Notes: generated by a model not told the origin, from the sequence alone. Counted from the first letter of the stretch, positions 1 to 9,512 are shown. The stretch is 64,000 nt of DNA from Bacteroidales bacterium (GCA_023228145.1 JALOBU010000003.1:124001-188000), one strand, 5' to 3'. Numbers and translations are program-made.

Positions 1-71
1 TTAGAACTCAGGAGAATAAAAAAGATAATTAATAACGATGTTTTTATAATTTTTTGGGTTATTGTATGCAT
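1..71 (-). CDS. Partial exported protein, N-terminus only (runs off left edge)
   Basis: An ATG at 71-69 on the minus strand opens a frame that stays open for 23 codons to the window edge. The peptide begins MHTITQKIIKTS and continues into a hydrophobic stretch LLIIFFILLSS, which is the layout of a Sec signal peptide: a basic start and then a hydrophobic core. It lies 113 bases downstream of the stop of the large surface-protein gene on the same strand, so it may be the next member of that secreted-protein cluster. No -7 promoter element is obvious just upstream. The product cannot be named from 23 residues, and the call rests only on the open frame and its signal-peptide character. Confidence 0.45.
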   Translation of the reverse strand, partial: MHTITQKIIKTSLLIIFFILLSS

Positions 72-184
72 AAATGTTTGATTATATTGCTTAATTTACA
101 TTATAATTTATGACAATACAGAATTGTAATTAGTTGTATAACGTTAAAAAAATAAGATAAATGGGTGTTTAATAGTTTTATTTT

Positions 185-3100
185 TTAATAATATAAAATT
201 TTATGCTTATATATGGTTTCATTAAGTTTTAATGTTAAGATATAAACACCTTTAGCATGGCCACGGAAATCAATGACACGCTGATTATTAGTTAAAACTA
301 AATAATTATAATCAAGGGTTTGTCCCTGAGCATTTGTAATTATTATTTCACAATCATTACATATTTCTTTAAAATCAATATATAGCTCGTCACTTGTAGG
401 GTTAGGATAAATGTTGTAGTAAGAATTATCCTCAGAAGTTCCAATTCCTGTGTTATCAACCACTGTGATTACAATACTGTCAGAAGATTTACATCCGTAA
501 CTATTTGATACTGTGACGACATACATATGTGCCCCCACTCCGGCTGTTGTTCCGTATATGGTAATTGTTTGAGTTTGTACACCAGTTGACCAGTGATAAG
601 TACTAAAGCCAGCTCCCGCATCAAGGACAATTGGATCCCCATATAATAAAATAGATTGATCTGTCCCTATATAAACATTTGGCAATGGGTGGACAAAAAG
701 CTGTACACTATCCGTCGTGTCAGATGGCGGGCAACTGTTTGTTATTTTGCAGCGGTACCAGGCTCCATTTAAATTCATAGCTGCATCGTTGATTTGGTAA
801 TTTGCAGAAGCAGCGCTTGGCCCCGGGGCGTTTGACCATAACTGTTCACTAGGAAGTTTTCTCTCCCACTGGTAACTGAGGTTTCCTCCTGTTGCAGTTA
901 CGCTTATAGTTGTATCAGAGTTTACACAAACATGTGTGGATACGGGTTGTGAAGTGATAGCCGGGCTGGAATAAACAGTTAAAGTGACCACGTTGGAAGT
1001 CACAGAAGGTGTACAATCTCCGGATATTGTGCAACGGTATTTGTAACCACTCATTGAGGGTGTAATGCCTGTTATTTGGTATGAATTTGTATTACTTGTG
1101 CCAGATGCTGTATCCCAGGATACTCCGCCATCTGTGCTCTCTTCCCACAAATAAGTAATGTTTGTTCCGCTGGCAATCAGGCTAAATGAAGCATTGAACC
1201 CCTGACAATTACTTTGGTTTGATGGCTGACTCTGGATTGTTGGTAATGCCTTGACAGTTAACACAGCAGAATCTGAAGTTAGAGTCGGAGGGCATGCTCC
1301 GGAAATAACACAATGATATTTATAACCGTTGAGTGCTGTTGGGGTGTTGCTGATCTGATAGGTGGCTTGTGTGGCAGTGGGGCCTGTACAGTTAGCCCAG
1401 GTGTTTCCACCAGCTGTTTGCTGTTGCCACTGATATGTAATATTTGAACCTTCGGCTGTTACCGAAAAACTAGCATACTGCCCCTGACATATTGTAAGAT
1501 CAGATGGGTGTGAATTAAGAACCGGTGCAGTTTTGACATGCAATATAGCATATTGTGATGTAATATTTTGTAAGCAGTTTGATGAAATTATACAATGGTA
1601 ATAATGTTCTATTGTAGTGTGTGTTGCGCTTGGAATAATATACTCAGGGCTGTTTGTTGCGCCGGGAGCAGGCAGCCATGTTGCTCCGTATGTGTAACTG
1701 TACTCCCACGTATATGTAACAGGGTTACTTGATTCAACTTCAACGGTAAACACAGCAGAATCACCTTCGCAAACAGTTATTGTTTGTGGTTGTGATATAA
1801 TATGAGGAGTAATTAATTCATAGGCTCCTATATCAATTCGTCCGCCAAAAATTCTCGTATTGCCACCAAAGTCATAAGCTGGCAAATGTAAGCCTGTTGT
1901 GTCCGTTGTTCCATTGTTATAAAGATGCGAACAACCATCCAGCGACCAGTCAGCATTTATTCCGGAAAACCCGGAACCTACACCACCGGGCAGTTCCATA
2001 AATGCGGGTATGGTATCAATATTATGAAGATAAATACCAGCAAAGACTAATGTGTCAACATATGCATAAGCAAAATCAGTAGTATCACCGGAAACATCAC
2101 AGTATTGAAATTCCGGGACACAAAGGGTATCGTTGATATAAACCTGGTTGCCAGAGTCAGACGCTGTGTTGTAATACAAAATACAGTTGGTGATCACGGG
2201 TGATGATTCGGAAAGTAAAACGGCACCGCCAATATCGCTGCTGTTGTGCGAAATTGTAGTATTGGTAATATCTGGGTTACTTTTGTGTATTTTCAGTCCG
2301 CCTCCTTCTGTCGCGGCTGTATTGTTCACAATAATAGAATTTATCACTTTGATATCAGATGAGTCGCAGAAAATGCCGGCACCATTTGTAGAGGTGTTGT
2401 TTGCAAAAATGCTGGTGATGAATTTTGATTGCGTTATTTCAGAATAGATGCTCCCTCCTGAAAAAGCTGTATTGTTTATAAATTCGCAATTCAATGTGTA
2501 TATATCTGCCCCATTATAACAATATATTGCTCCGCCTTTTCCATTGGTATTATTTGCTGAATTGTTTCTGAATTTGGTGTGCTTAATTTGAATGTCTGAA
2601 CTGTCAGCAAAAATTGCCCCGCCATCCAGTGCGGAATTATTGGAAAAGAATGAATGATCTATTTTAATTTTTGAGAAATTTATTACAGAAATTGCTCCAC
2701 CTTGGAGGCTGCTGTTTTTTGCATAAGAGAAACTGCAATAATTAAATTTTGAAGTATCATTTGCCAAAGCTGTATTCTCAAAAATAATACCTTTCCATCC
2801 ATTAGTCTGATTTTTAGAAGTAAATATGATACTATCAGCTTCTGTGCCATTGGCGAGAATTCTTCCATTGACATATATTCCATAAACTCCCTGAAATTCT
2901 ATATAAACTTTAGGCTCAATGTTTAAAGTAATATCGTCGTCAATAGTTATATCGCAGGTTATTTTCACGGTGTCTGCATTCCATGATGTATTTTCAGAAA
3001 TAGTGCCGCAAAAACTGACAACTTGTTGCCTCTCATAAGCGCCCATATCAATTCTACCCATATTGATTCGTTGATTTCCTGAAAGGTCATAAGGGAGTAG

Positions 3101-4237
3101 TTTTAATCCAGCAGTGTCAGGTGTGCCGGCATCCATACATGGGGATGTTTGTTTTATCAGAAAGTTATTAGCATTAGTATCTTCAAATTGAGGGGCAGCC
3201 GAAATGTTATTTATATAATCACCTGCATATGTTGAAACGCCTCCGCCACCAAAAGCAGTCGTGCCGCCTTGTATATTACAATAATAAAAATCGGGGTCGC
3301 AGCCCGGATTAAGAAGAGCCACCTGGTTCCCGGTACTTGAACCTGTATTATAATACATGATTGTATTGTAAAAAACAGGGCTTGAAAAAATGCATGATAT
3401 TGCACCTCCGTTGGTAGCTTTATTATAAACAAAAGTGTTGTTGTTTATTTCGGGCGAAGAATAAAAGCATCCAATTCCTCCACCCAGATATCCCATATTT
3501 CGCTGAAAAAGATTTCCATGTATCCGCGATGTTGTGGTGTCGGAACAAAACATACCGCCACCGGCAGTACTGGCAAAGTTTGTGTTGAAAATATTATTAT
3601 AAATATGAGTAGTTCCAAAAAAGATAAAAATACCCCCTCCGTTTGCACTCTTGTTTTCTTTAAAAATGTTTTCTTTAATAATACCGTCGGATTTACGGAT
3701 ATAGATTGCTCCCCCATAAGTTTTTGATGCATTTTTTTCAAAAATGCAATTTGAAACTAAGATATTTGAAAATTCATCTAAAAATATAGCCCCCCCGTTG
3801 GCATCATCTCCCGTACCATTGGCTTTACCATATGAAAAATTACAAAACACGAATTTTGAAGTGTCAGAAGAAGTATTGCCGGTAAAGCGTATGCCATACC
3901 ATCCTCCGGCATTGGAGCTCATATTGGAAAACCCGGTTGTATCATTGATAGTAAATGTAATCGGGCTGTCTTCGTCTCCAATAGCCAATATCTGACCATA
4001 AACAATAATTTTATGATGCCCTTGAAAAATTACTTTTGTCCCGGGGTCAATGGAAAGTGTAACACCGGCATTGATACTTAGTTCCCCGTTTACAATTACT
4101 GTATCGGCCGACCAAAATGTGTTAAATGTGAGTAATCCGCTGGCATAGATAACGGATGCTTTTACTTGACTACTGAAAACGACAAATAGTGCAGTAACAA
4201 AAATTTTTAAAGTAAGTTTCATCATATTTTTTTTCAT
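185..4237 (-). CDS. T9SS-secreted surface protein: duplicated beta-helix, Ig-like repeats, type A sorting domain
   Basis: A large cell-surface or secreted protein of 1350 residues. A signal peptide covers about residues 1-27. Two homologous units of about 400 residues follow (about 28-403 and 405-815). Each opens with a strand-rich segment containing W-(N/S)-ADTV and F-Q-G, runs through repeats of GGAI and N-x-F type typical of right-handed beta-helix (Pmp-like) proteins, and closes with G-R-I-D-x-G-A-Y-E. Next come four Ig-like modules of about 90 residues, each opening near S-(Q/H)-P and carrying a conserved Cys pair, and then a short beta domain. The last 75 or so residues begin YNIYPNPTSDELYIDF and end KHKILYY, a T9SS type A sorting signal that directs export through the outer membrane and anchoring. 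It is probably an adhesin or matrix protein; the ligand is unknown. It starts 10 bases after the stop of the next surface-protein gene, suggesting co-transcription. Confidence 0.85.
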   Translation of the reverse strand: MKKNMMKLTLKIFVTALFVVFSSQVKASVIYASGLLTFNTFWSADTVIVNGELSINAGVTLSIDPGTKVIFQGHHKIIVYGQILAIGDEDSPITFTINDTTGFSNMSSNAGGWYGIRFTGNTSSDTSKFVFCNFSYGKANGTGDDANGGAIFLDEFSNILVSNCIFEKNASKTYGGAIYIRKSDGIIKENIFKENKSANGGGIFIFFGTTHIYNNIFNTNFASTAGGGMFCSDTTTSRIHGNLFQRNMGYLGGGIGCFYSSPEINNNTFVYNKATNGGAISCIFSSPVFYNTIMYYNTGSSTGNQVALLNPGCDPDFYYCNIQGGTTAFGGGGVSTYAGDYINNISAAPQFEDTNANNFLIKQTSPCMDAGTPDTAGLKLLPYDLSGNQRINMGRIDMGAYERQQVVSFCGTISENTSWNADTVKITCDITIDDDITLNIEPKVYIEFQGVYGIYVNGRILANGTEADSIIFTSKNQTNGWKGIIFENTALANDTSKFNYCSFSYAKNSSLQGGAISVINFSKIKIDHSFFSNNSALDGGAIFADSSDIQIKHTKFRNNSANNTNGKGGAIYCYNGADIYTLNCEFINNTAFSGGSIYSEITQSKFITSIFANNTSTNGAGIFCDSSDIKVINSIIVNNTAATEGGGLKIHKSNPDITNTTISHNSSDIGGAVLLSESSPVITNCILYYNTASDSGNQVYINDTLCVPEFQYCDVSGDTTDFAYAYVDTLVFAGIYLHNIDTIPAFMELPGGVGSGFSGINADWSLDGCSHLYNNGTTDTTGLHLPAYDFGGNTRIFGGRIDIGAYELITPHIISQPQTITVCEGDSAVFTVEVESSNPVTYTWEYSYTYGATWLPAPGATNSPEYIIPSATHTTIEHYYHCIISSNCLQNITSQYAILHVKTAPVLNSHPSDLTICQGQYASFSVTAEGSNITYQWQQQTAGGNTWANCTGPTATQATYQISNTPTALNGYKYHCVISGACPPTLTSDSAVLTVKALPTIQSQPSNQSNCQGFNASFSLIASGTNITYLWEESTDGGVSWDTASGTSNTNSYQITGITPSMSGYKYRCTISGDCTPSVTSNVVTLTVYSSPAITSQPVSTHVCVNSDTTISVTATGGNLSYQWERKLPSEQLWSNAPGPSAASANYQINDAAMNLNGAWYRCKITNSCPPSDTTDSVQLFVHPLPNVYIGTDQSILLYGDPIVLDAGAGFSTYHWSTGVQTQTITIYGTTAGVGAHMYVVTVSNSYGCKSSDSIVITVVDNTGIGTSEDNSYYNIYPNPTSDELYIDFKEICNDCEIIITNAQGQTLDYNYLVLTNNQRVIDFRGHAKGVYILTLKLNETIYKHKILYY

Positions 4238-4247
4238 TAGATTTAAT

Positions 4248-7037
4248 TTATCTGATTATTGTTACAGTTCCTTCAACTGGCTTATTACCTATACCTGAAT
4301 CAAAAATGAAATAATAAACACCATCAGGTACTCCTTCAGCATTCCATGTATTGCGATAATGATAAGCGCTGAATACTACAATTCCCCAACGATCGTATAT
4401 CGTCAGTTTGTTATCCGGATATTTTTCGATGTTTTTGATTTCAAAATAATCATTATATCCATCATTATTTGGAGTGAAAATGTTTTCGTATTGAAGTACA
4501 TCGTCCATAACTTCTATTCGGGCATAAGCTGTGTCTTTGCAACCGAATACAGTAGTAACAATAAGCTGTACGTGATAAATGTCTTCTGCAGAAAAAGAGT
4601 GTGATGGATTTTCAAGGTCGGAATAATTGTTAACTCCCGAGCCAGGGTCATCGAAATCCCATGACCAGTAATCATCAAAAGTAGAATGATCGGTAAAGTA
4701 AACGGTCCATGTCGGGTTTTCGGTCTTCTTAACCAATGTCTGGTCGGGAGTAAATTCAGCTATAGGTTTTGGGTGAACTATAATATAGCCGGGCTTATAC
4801 ATAGTGCTGTCACAGCCGTAAATGGAAACAACGGTAAGGGAAACATCAAAAGTTCCATAAGTCTGATAGATATGTGTTGTTAGTTTTGTGGAATCATGGG
4901 CAGTGCTGTCATAATAATTCCACTCATAAGTTTGCCCTTCATCAGGACTCCATTCTGTAAAGTTTACAACCAACGGTTGACAACCTTCGGTAATATCTGC
5001 AGTGAAGTTTACAGGAGGCAAAGGATGTAATTCAATAAGAGTAATGGTATCTGATTTATTGCAGTTAACGGAGTCAACAATGAAAAGTATATAAGTTCCG
5101 TGAGGCAGATTTGATGCAGTATCGCTATTTCCTCCAAAGGGTGACCATGTGTAAGTATAGCCGGGAGTACCTCCCCATACATCAGCCACTATCATACCCG
5201 TGCTATCACCCGCGCAATTAATATCAGTTCCTGTAAGTGTTATAAAAATTTCCGGGTTGATATAGTAAATAATAAGTTGTTCGGAATCGTAACAACCGTT
5301 CACATCAGTAACTGTTACCTGATACGTTCCGACTCCCACAGTTATACTGTCAGATGTGGCGCTGGTGGTAATAACGCGCCCGGTATTCCAAACGTAAGTA
5401 TAAGGCGGTGTTCCGTTGATAGCATATACTGTTACAACAGCATCAGTGTCGCCGAAACAAATTACGTTGGGCCCGTCTATTTCGGTATGGAATGGCAGGT
5501 TCGGATACATGTGAAAAGGTGCCTGCATAATAGTGTCGAAATAGTCCTGATTGGTTTGGTCGGGCAGAAACTCTTTAAGCTCCCATGTATCATCAAAAAA
5601 AGTTATGGGTATATAACCCAGGGGTATGCTTAAATCTATCAATGGGCCTATTGTATAACTAATATCCGGCTGAGGAGTTGTCGGTGGGGTGCAAATTTCA
5701 GAAAAACAGATTTCCTGCCAGCAGGTGTCAGGGTTTGATTTTTCAGGGCAGGGTACAGGAACATTAAGACAATATTCAGGTATGCAGAAATCGGGCATAA
5801 TGGGGAAAGATGGGAGGTTAAGGGTAAAAGTAAAAGCAGTAATGACGAATGTAAAGGCAATACTATCCCATGTGTGATTCCTGAAACTATTATCCATGGC
5901 GAATTTGACATATACCGGTAAATGATTGGGCATATTACAGGGCAGATCAAGGTTCAGGTTGTGGTCAACCTGAAACGTAATACTGTTATTATTGCCGGAA
6001 CTCACAACGGTTCCGGTGCCTGGAATAGTTTCTGTATAAGCAAAATTCATAGGAAATGTCAGGTTTGCCCAGATAGTTGGGCAAAAATAGAAATCCTGCA
6101 CCATGTAATTTGCAGCTACCAGATTCATGGTTAGCAAACTGTAATCAACGGTTATTCCACCTCCAATATCTATTGTTCCGTTAAGAAGGTCTAAAACGGA
6201 GTCAAGGCTGGGATCAAAAGCTCCAATAAACTGGAGTATGTCGAGGTCGAACCACATAAATGCACTGTCGCCTTTTGCATAAAGGCATTTGTCGGTTCCG
6301 AGCCAGTCATTTGTGATTACGAAAGGAAGAGTAATAACCCCACTAAAGCCAATGCCTCCCAAATTATTAAAAACTAACGGAAGTATGGTGTCGTGAGCCA
6401 TATAAAATCCAATAGCCGGGTCATACCAAGGATAAGTTATTGAGGCAATCCCGTTATTATTGGAAATATCAAAAAGTACTGTAGTGTCAAGAGGAATACC
6501 AACTTCAAAGACATCAAAAGACGTACAACTCCAGATACAAACCGTCGCATCAACATCAATATTAAATCCGAAATAAAAATCCCACCTGATATGTCCGGTG
6601 GTTGGGAAGAAAGTGTTAAGGTACCATCCGGTATCAACTGTATAATTAGACTCGATAGCAATGGTCTGACCTGGGTTAAAGGCCATGCTATCAGGATAAG
6701 TAAGGTTTATGGTGGTGGGATAATTTACATCAACAGAACCTGTAGAAAACCCTTCAATAACAAAATTAGTCCCGAGTCTCAGCCAGTAATCTATAGTAAG
6801 CATGGCCCCAAAATCTCCTCCGAAAATATCTACAACATCTCCGGCTGTTATTACATCGGCTTCATTTACATCAAAAAGGTTTACGGAAGTGTCCATGGTA
6901 AAAAGAGAGCCGTTGGGCCCCCACATATGCTGGTCTTCTGTGTGCCATCGTACATGATAAGTCTCAGTTTCTGTCTGGGCGACAAGAATGTTTGAGAATA
7001 ATGGCAATAAAATAAAAAAGATATATATTTTTTTCAT
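4248..7037 (-). CDS. T9SS-secreted protein with SprB/PKD modules and gliding-type (type B) C-terminal domain
   Basis: A 929-residue exported protein. The signal peptide is about residues 1-20 (MKKIYIFFILLPLF, cleaved near VAQ). Residues of about 21-520 form a beta-rich region I do not recognise; it includes a Cys-dense stretch with seven cysteines in about 40 residues, around DFCIPEYC and CWQEICFSEIC. SprB-type repeats follow, with the hallmarks C-x-G-D and G-G/T-P-x-Y-x-Y-x-W, then two PKD domains (WNYYD and WDFDDPGSG). The final 85 or so residues carry NIFTPNNDGYND, DRWG and GVPDGVYYF, the gliding-motility-associated type B sorting domain. In the family these proteins leave through the T9SS and stay at the cell surface. 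The gene is 6 bases from the small exported-protein gene upstream and 10 bases from the beta-helix gene downstream. The C-terminal call is firm; the role is not known. Confidence 0.85.
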   Translation of the reverse strand: MKKIYIFFILLPLFSNILVAQTETETYHVRWHTEDQHMWGPNGSLFTMDTSVNLFDVNEADVITAGDVVDIFGGDFGAMLTIDYWLRLGTNFVIEGFSTGSVDVNYPTTINLTYPDSMAFNPGQTIAIESNYTVDTGWYLNTFFPTTGHIRWDFYFGFNIDVDATVCIWSCTSFDVFEVGIPLDTTVLFDISNNNGIASITYPWYDPAIGFYMAHDTILPLVFNNLGGIGFSGVITLPFVITNDWLGTDKCLYAKGDSAFMWFDLDILQFIGAFDPSLDSVLDLLNGTIDIGGGITVDYSLLTMNLVAANYMVQDFYFCPTIWANLTFPMNFAYTETIPGTGTVVSSGNNNSITFQVDHNLNLDLPCNMPNHLPVYVKFAMDNSFRNHTWDSIAFTFVITAFTFTLNLPSFPIMPDFCIPEYCLNVPVPCPEKSNPDTCWQEICFSEICTPPTTPQPDISYTIGPLIDLSIPLGYIPITFFDDTWELKEFLPDQTNQDYFDTIMQAPFHMYPNLPFHTEIDGPNVICFGDTDAVVTVYAINGTPPYTYVWNTGRVITTSATSDSITVGVGTYQVTVTDVNGCYDSEQLIIYYINPEIFITLTGTDINCAGDSTGMIVADVWGGTPGYTYTWSPFGGNSDTASNLPHGTYILFIVDSVNCNKSDTITLIELHPLPPVNFTADITEGCQPLVVNFTEWSPDEGQTYEWNYYDSTAHDSTKLTTHIYQTYGTFDVSLTVVSIYGCDSTMYKPGYIIVHPKPIAEFTPDQTLVKKTENPTWTVYFTDHSTFDDYWSWDFDDPGSGVNNYSDLENPSHSFSAEDIYHVQLIVTTVFGCKDTAYARIEVMDDVLQYENIFTPNNDGYNDYFEIKNIEKYPDNKLTIYDRWGIVVFSAYHYRNTWNAEGVPDGVYYFIFDSGIGNKPVEGTVTIIR

Positions 7038-7043
7038 GAAATT

Positions 7044-7550
7044 TTATTTAAAAACTACAGAAAATAAAGATTTTTTTATAGGTTCTGATATGAGAGATTT
7101 TACTAGAGTAGGATAATTTGCAACCAGGCAAATAGTTGTGTTTTCGTCTCCGGTAAATAATATCAAGCGTTCAAATTCTATGTTATTTTTGATATCGTCT
7201 TTGTTTGTCACCATAAACTTCAGAGTATACAACAACGCATCAGAACCCGAAAGTGTTTTGATCTTTTCTGTATTAACAAGTGTGCTGCCATCTTTTTCAA
7301 ATTGTTCAGGGTTAAGATGGTTGAATGTGAAACTCACAGGGCTGTTGTTAATTTCACTGACCATAATTGTGGAAGCGCTTCCTTTGTGTAAAAAACCAGG
7401 TTGATTTTCTACGGCAGCAAATCCTTCGGGAATATCCATGATAATATTCTGTATAGTGGCTTTGAAAAATCTATTATTGGAATTATTTTCTTGTGAAAGA
7501 CAACAAAATGGTATTAAAATTGCCAGTATTGAGAGAATTTTTATTTTCAT
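7044..7550 (-). CDS. Small exported protein of unknown function
   Basis: A 168-residue protein starting MKIKILSILAIL, a clear signal peptide ending near CCLSQE; the Cys pair could make it a lipoprotein, though the +2 context is not decisive. The mature part is a compact alpha/beta-looking sequence with no motif I recognise. The frame could be opened 30 bases further up at 7580, but a -7 promoter element (TAAATTTG) sits at 7585-7578 across that upstream ATG, so transcription probably starts inside it and the codon at 7550 is the better choice. It is the first gene of a three-gene minus-strand group leading into the two large T9SS proteins with gaps of 6 and 10 bases, so an accessory role for them is possible but unproven. 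Confidence 0.6.
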   Translation of the reverse strand: MKIKILSILAILIPFCCLSQENNSNNRFFKATIQNIIMDIPEGFAAVENQPGFLHKGSASTIMVSEINNSPVSFTFNHLNPEQFEKDGSTLVNTEKIKTLSGSDALLYTLKFMVTNKDDIKNNIEFERLILFTGDENTTICLVANYPTLVKSLISEPIKKSLFSVVFK

Positions 7551-7577
7551 TATAATGGGTTTAAGCATATTGGTAAG

Positions 7578-7585
7578 CAAATTTA
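7578..7585 (-). promoter_or_regulatory. Putative -7 element for the secreted-protein operon
   Basis: The minus strand reads TAAATTTG, an exact match to the Bacteroidetes -7 consensus TAnnTTTG, 28 bases upstream of the chosen ATG at 7550. No well-spaced TTTG -33 box is seen, so support is moderate. Confidence 0.4.
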
Positions 7586-7654
7586 TAAATAAAATTCAAA
7601 ATAAAGGGTAAAAGTAGAAAAAATACATTAATGTAATGCTACGAATAAAAAAAC

Positions 7655-7662
7655 TAACTTTG
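7655..7662 (+). promoter_or_regulatory. Putative -7 element for the small exported protein at 7682
   Basis: TAACTTTG matches TAnnTTTG exactly and lies 19 bases before the ATG at 7682. The -33 region is weak (no TTTG at 19-21 bases upstream). Confidence 0.4.
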
Positions 7663-7681
7663 TAAATTAAAATCATTTAAC

Positions 7682-8113
7682 ATGTGTAAAAAATATTTTT
7701 TCGTAATTATCTCATTTTGCTTTGTACTTTTTGTAAAAACTGCCATATCACAGGAAAATCCTGAAATTATTACAGAACGGTTTTTTGAAATTTATCAGGA
7801 ACAGAGCACTGATGATGCTGTTGACTATGTTTTTGCAACAAATAAATGGTTAAACTCAGACAGAACCGTTCAGGAAAATATTAAAATACAACTAAAAAAA
7901 GGAATTGCCATGATTGGACAATTTTATGGTTACGAGCTGATAGAGAAGAAAGTACTTTCTGAAAGTTATGTAATGCTGAATTATATGCTGAAATACGACA
8001 GACAGCCCATCAAATTTACGTTCATATTATATAAACCCAACACTATCTGGCAGATACAAAACCTGAAATTTGACGATCGCCTTGAGGATGATATTGAGAG
8101 TATGAAGAAATAA
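7682..8113 (+). CDS. Small exported protein, unknown function (NTF2-like size)
   Basis: A 143-residue protein with a signal peptide (MCKKYFFVIISFCFVLFVKTA, cleavage near SQE). The mature 120 residues alternate predicted helix and strand and include ITERFFEIYQ, GYELIEKK, MLNYMLKYD and a closing W-x-I-x-N-L-K-F. This resembles the small SnoaL/NTF2-like exported proteins common in Bacteroidetes, but I cannot assign a named family with confidence. It stands alone on the plus strand with its own -7 element and ends 12 bases before the stop of the convergent mreD. Confidence 0.65.
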   Translation: MCKKYFFVIISFCFVLFVKTAISQENPEIITERFFEIYQEQSTDDAVDYVFATNKWLNSDRTVQENIKIQLKKGIAMIGQFYGYELIEKKVLSESYVMLNYMLKYDRQPIKFTFILYKPNTIWQIQNLKFDDRLEDDIESMKK

Positions 8114-8125
8114 TTGAGATTATAC

Positions 8126-8635
8126 TTATTTTCTTTTATAAAAAAGGTATTGAAAAATAAGGATAAAAAACATACTGAACGCCACATTCAATAAAGCGAA
8201 TTTCAAAGTCCTGAAGAAATTATCAAAACTGAAAATTTCAAGATAATAATAGCAAACATGATGAATGCTGGTAAGTATTAATGTGTAAAGAAAAAACCAT
8301 TTAAATCCAAGTCCTTTAATACCGGGTTGCATACCAGTTTCGTATTCATGTGTTGGAGTTATTATATTTTGAACCCAGGGTCTGATAAAAGCAATTAATA
8401 TGGTCGCTGCCGTGTGAACGCCCCCTGTGTTTGAAAAAAAATCAAGGCAAAGTCCCATAAAAAACCCTGACAAAAGTAGAATCCATCGAGGTGTATTAAA
8501 AGGTAACAGAAAAACAAAAATGATGTAAATAAAGGGGGAGAGATAAGAGAATACATGGATATTGTTAAACACTAAAACCTGTAATATCACAAGTATAATA
8601 AACCGCAATATGTTGTTAAAAATCAGTTTCGTCAT
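8126..8635 (-). CDS. mreD: Rod shape-determining protein MreD
   Basis: A 169-residue inner-membrane protein with about five hydrophobic segments and the MreD-like central stretch GLCLDFFSNTGGVHTAA. MreD works with MreC and MreB to position lateral-wall peptidoglycan synthesis and so fixes rod shape. Its start overlaps the 3' end of mreC by 20 bases, implying translational coupling. It is the last gene of the purH-mreB-mreC-mreD run. MreD diverges fast, so the name leans partly on position. Confidence 0.85.
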   Translation of the reverse strand: MTKLIFNNILRFIILVILQVLVFNNIHVFSYLSPFIYIIFVFLLPFNTPRWILLLSGFFMGLCLDFFSNTGGVHTAATILIAFIRPWVQNIITPTHEYETGMQPGIKGLGFKWFFLYTLILTSIHHVCYYYLEIFSFDNFFRTLKFALLNVAFSMFFILIFQYLFYKRK

Positions 8636-9458
8636 TTTGCGTTTTAGCTTTAAGGTTTTGCAATTCTTCTCTCATTAATGATTTTACAACATATACATAC
8701 GACAAGTTATTGAAATCAGCGAAAAGGCGAATGGTAATTTTATAAAAGTTACTTCCTTGGTCTTTTTGGGAATATAAAATCGTTCCAATATTTATTCCTT
8801 CAGGAAATATCAGCGAATATCCACTGGTAATAATGGTGTCACCGGGCTTGATGGTAACATGGGTCGGAATATCATTAAGCATAGCTATTCTGTGATTTTT
8901 TTCTTCCCATGTAATAGTGCCAACATAATCGTTTTTTTTGATTTTGGCGGATATTTTTGATTGTGAATGGAGAAGGGAAGTAACCGTTGAGAAATTCGTA
9001 GAAACATCCTTTACAATGCCCACAACTCCTAAAGAAGTTATCACACCCATGTCTTTTCTTATTCCTTGTTTTAATCCTTTGTTCAAAGTAAGGTAATTAT
9101 TTGCTCTTGTTACTGTATTGGATATCACTTCAGCGCTTGTATATTCATATTGTTGCTGATAAAGAGTGTCGTTTACCACGAAGGTTTTATTAGTGGTTTT
9201 CCTGAATGAACTAATTTGTTTTGTTAGAAGAACAGCGTTTTCTTCAGCAAGTAGTTTATTCGTGCTTTTTAATGAAAGATAGTTTGTGATATTATTATAG
9301 GAATTGTAAACTTTACCTGAGAAAGCATTTGCTGAGGAAATGAAAACAGATTGAGGATAATAGTTGTTTCTTGCAATAAGATAAACTGCCAATACTTCCA
9401 GTAAAATAAAAAGAAAGAAATAATAGTACTTAATTAAAAAGTTTAATAGTGGTCGCAT
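8616..9458 (-). CDS. mreC: Cell shape-determining protein MreC
   Basis: A 280-residue bitopic membrane protein with a short cytoplasmic start, one transmembrane helix at about 8-28, a coiled-coil-prone stretch at about 55-90 and then the periplasmic beta-barrel region. Diagnostic motifs include LNKGLKQGIRKDMGVIT, GVVGIVKDV and GDTIITSGYSLIFPEGINIGTI, matching the MreC core. MreC links cytoplasmic MreB filaments to periplasmic murein synthases. It follows mreB after a 54-base gap and overlaps mreD. Confidence 0.93.
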   Translation of the reverse strand: MRPLLNFLIKYYYFFLFILLEVLAVYLIARNNYYPQSVFISSANAFSGKVYNSYNNITNYLSLKSTNKLLAEENAVLLTKQISSFRKTTNKTFVVNDTLYQQQYEYTSAEVISNTVTRANNYLTLNKGLKQGIRKDMGVITSLGVVGIVKDVSTNFSTVTSLLHSQSKISAKIKKNDYVGTITWEEKNHRIAMLNDIPTHVTIKPGDTIITSGYSLIFPEGINIGTILYSQKDQGSNFYKITIRLFADFNNLSYVYVVKSLMREELQNLKAKTQNDETDF

Positions 9459-9512
9459 AAAATATTTTAGCCGGTACTTTATACGGCATTAATAAGGCGA
9501 AATAACAAAAAT

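Noticed and set aside
71..184. Terminator after the beta-helix surface gene
   Set aside because: Only 5-base arms such as ACAAT/ATTGT were found in AT-rich DNA; not distinguishable from chance.
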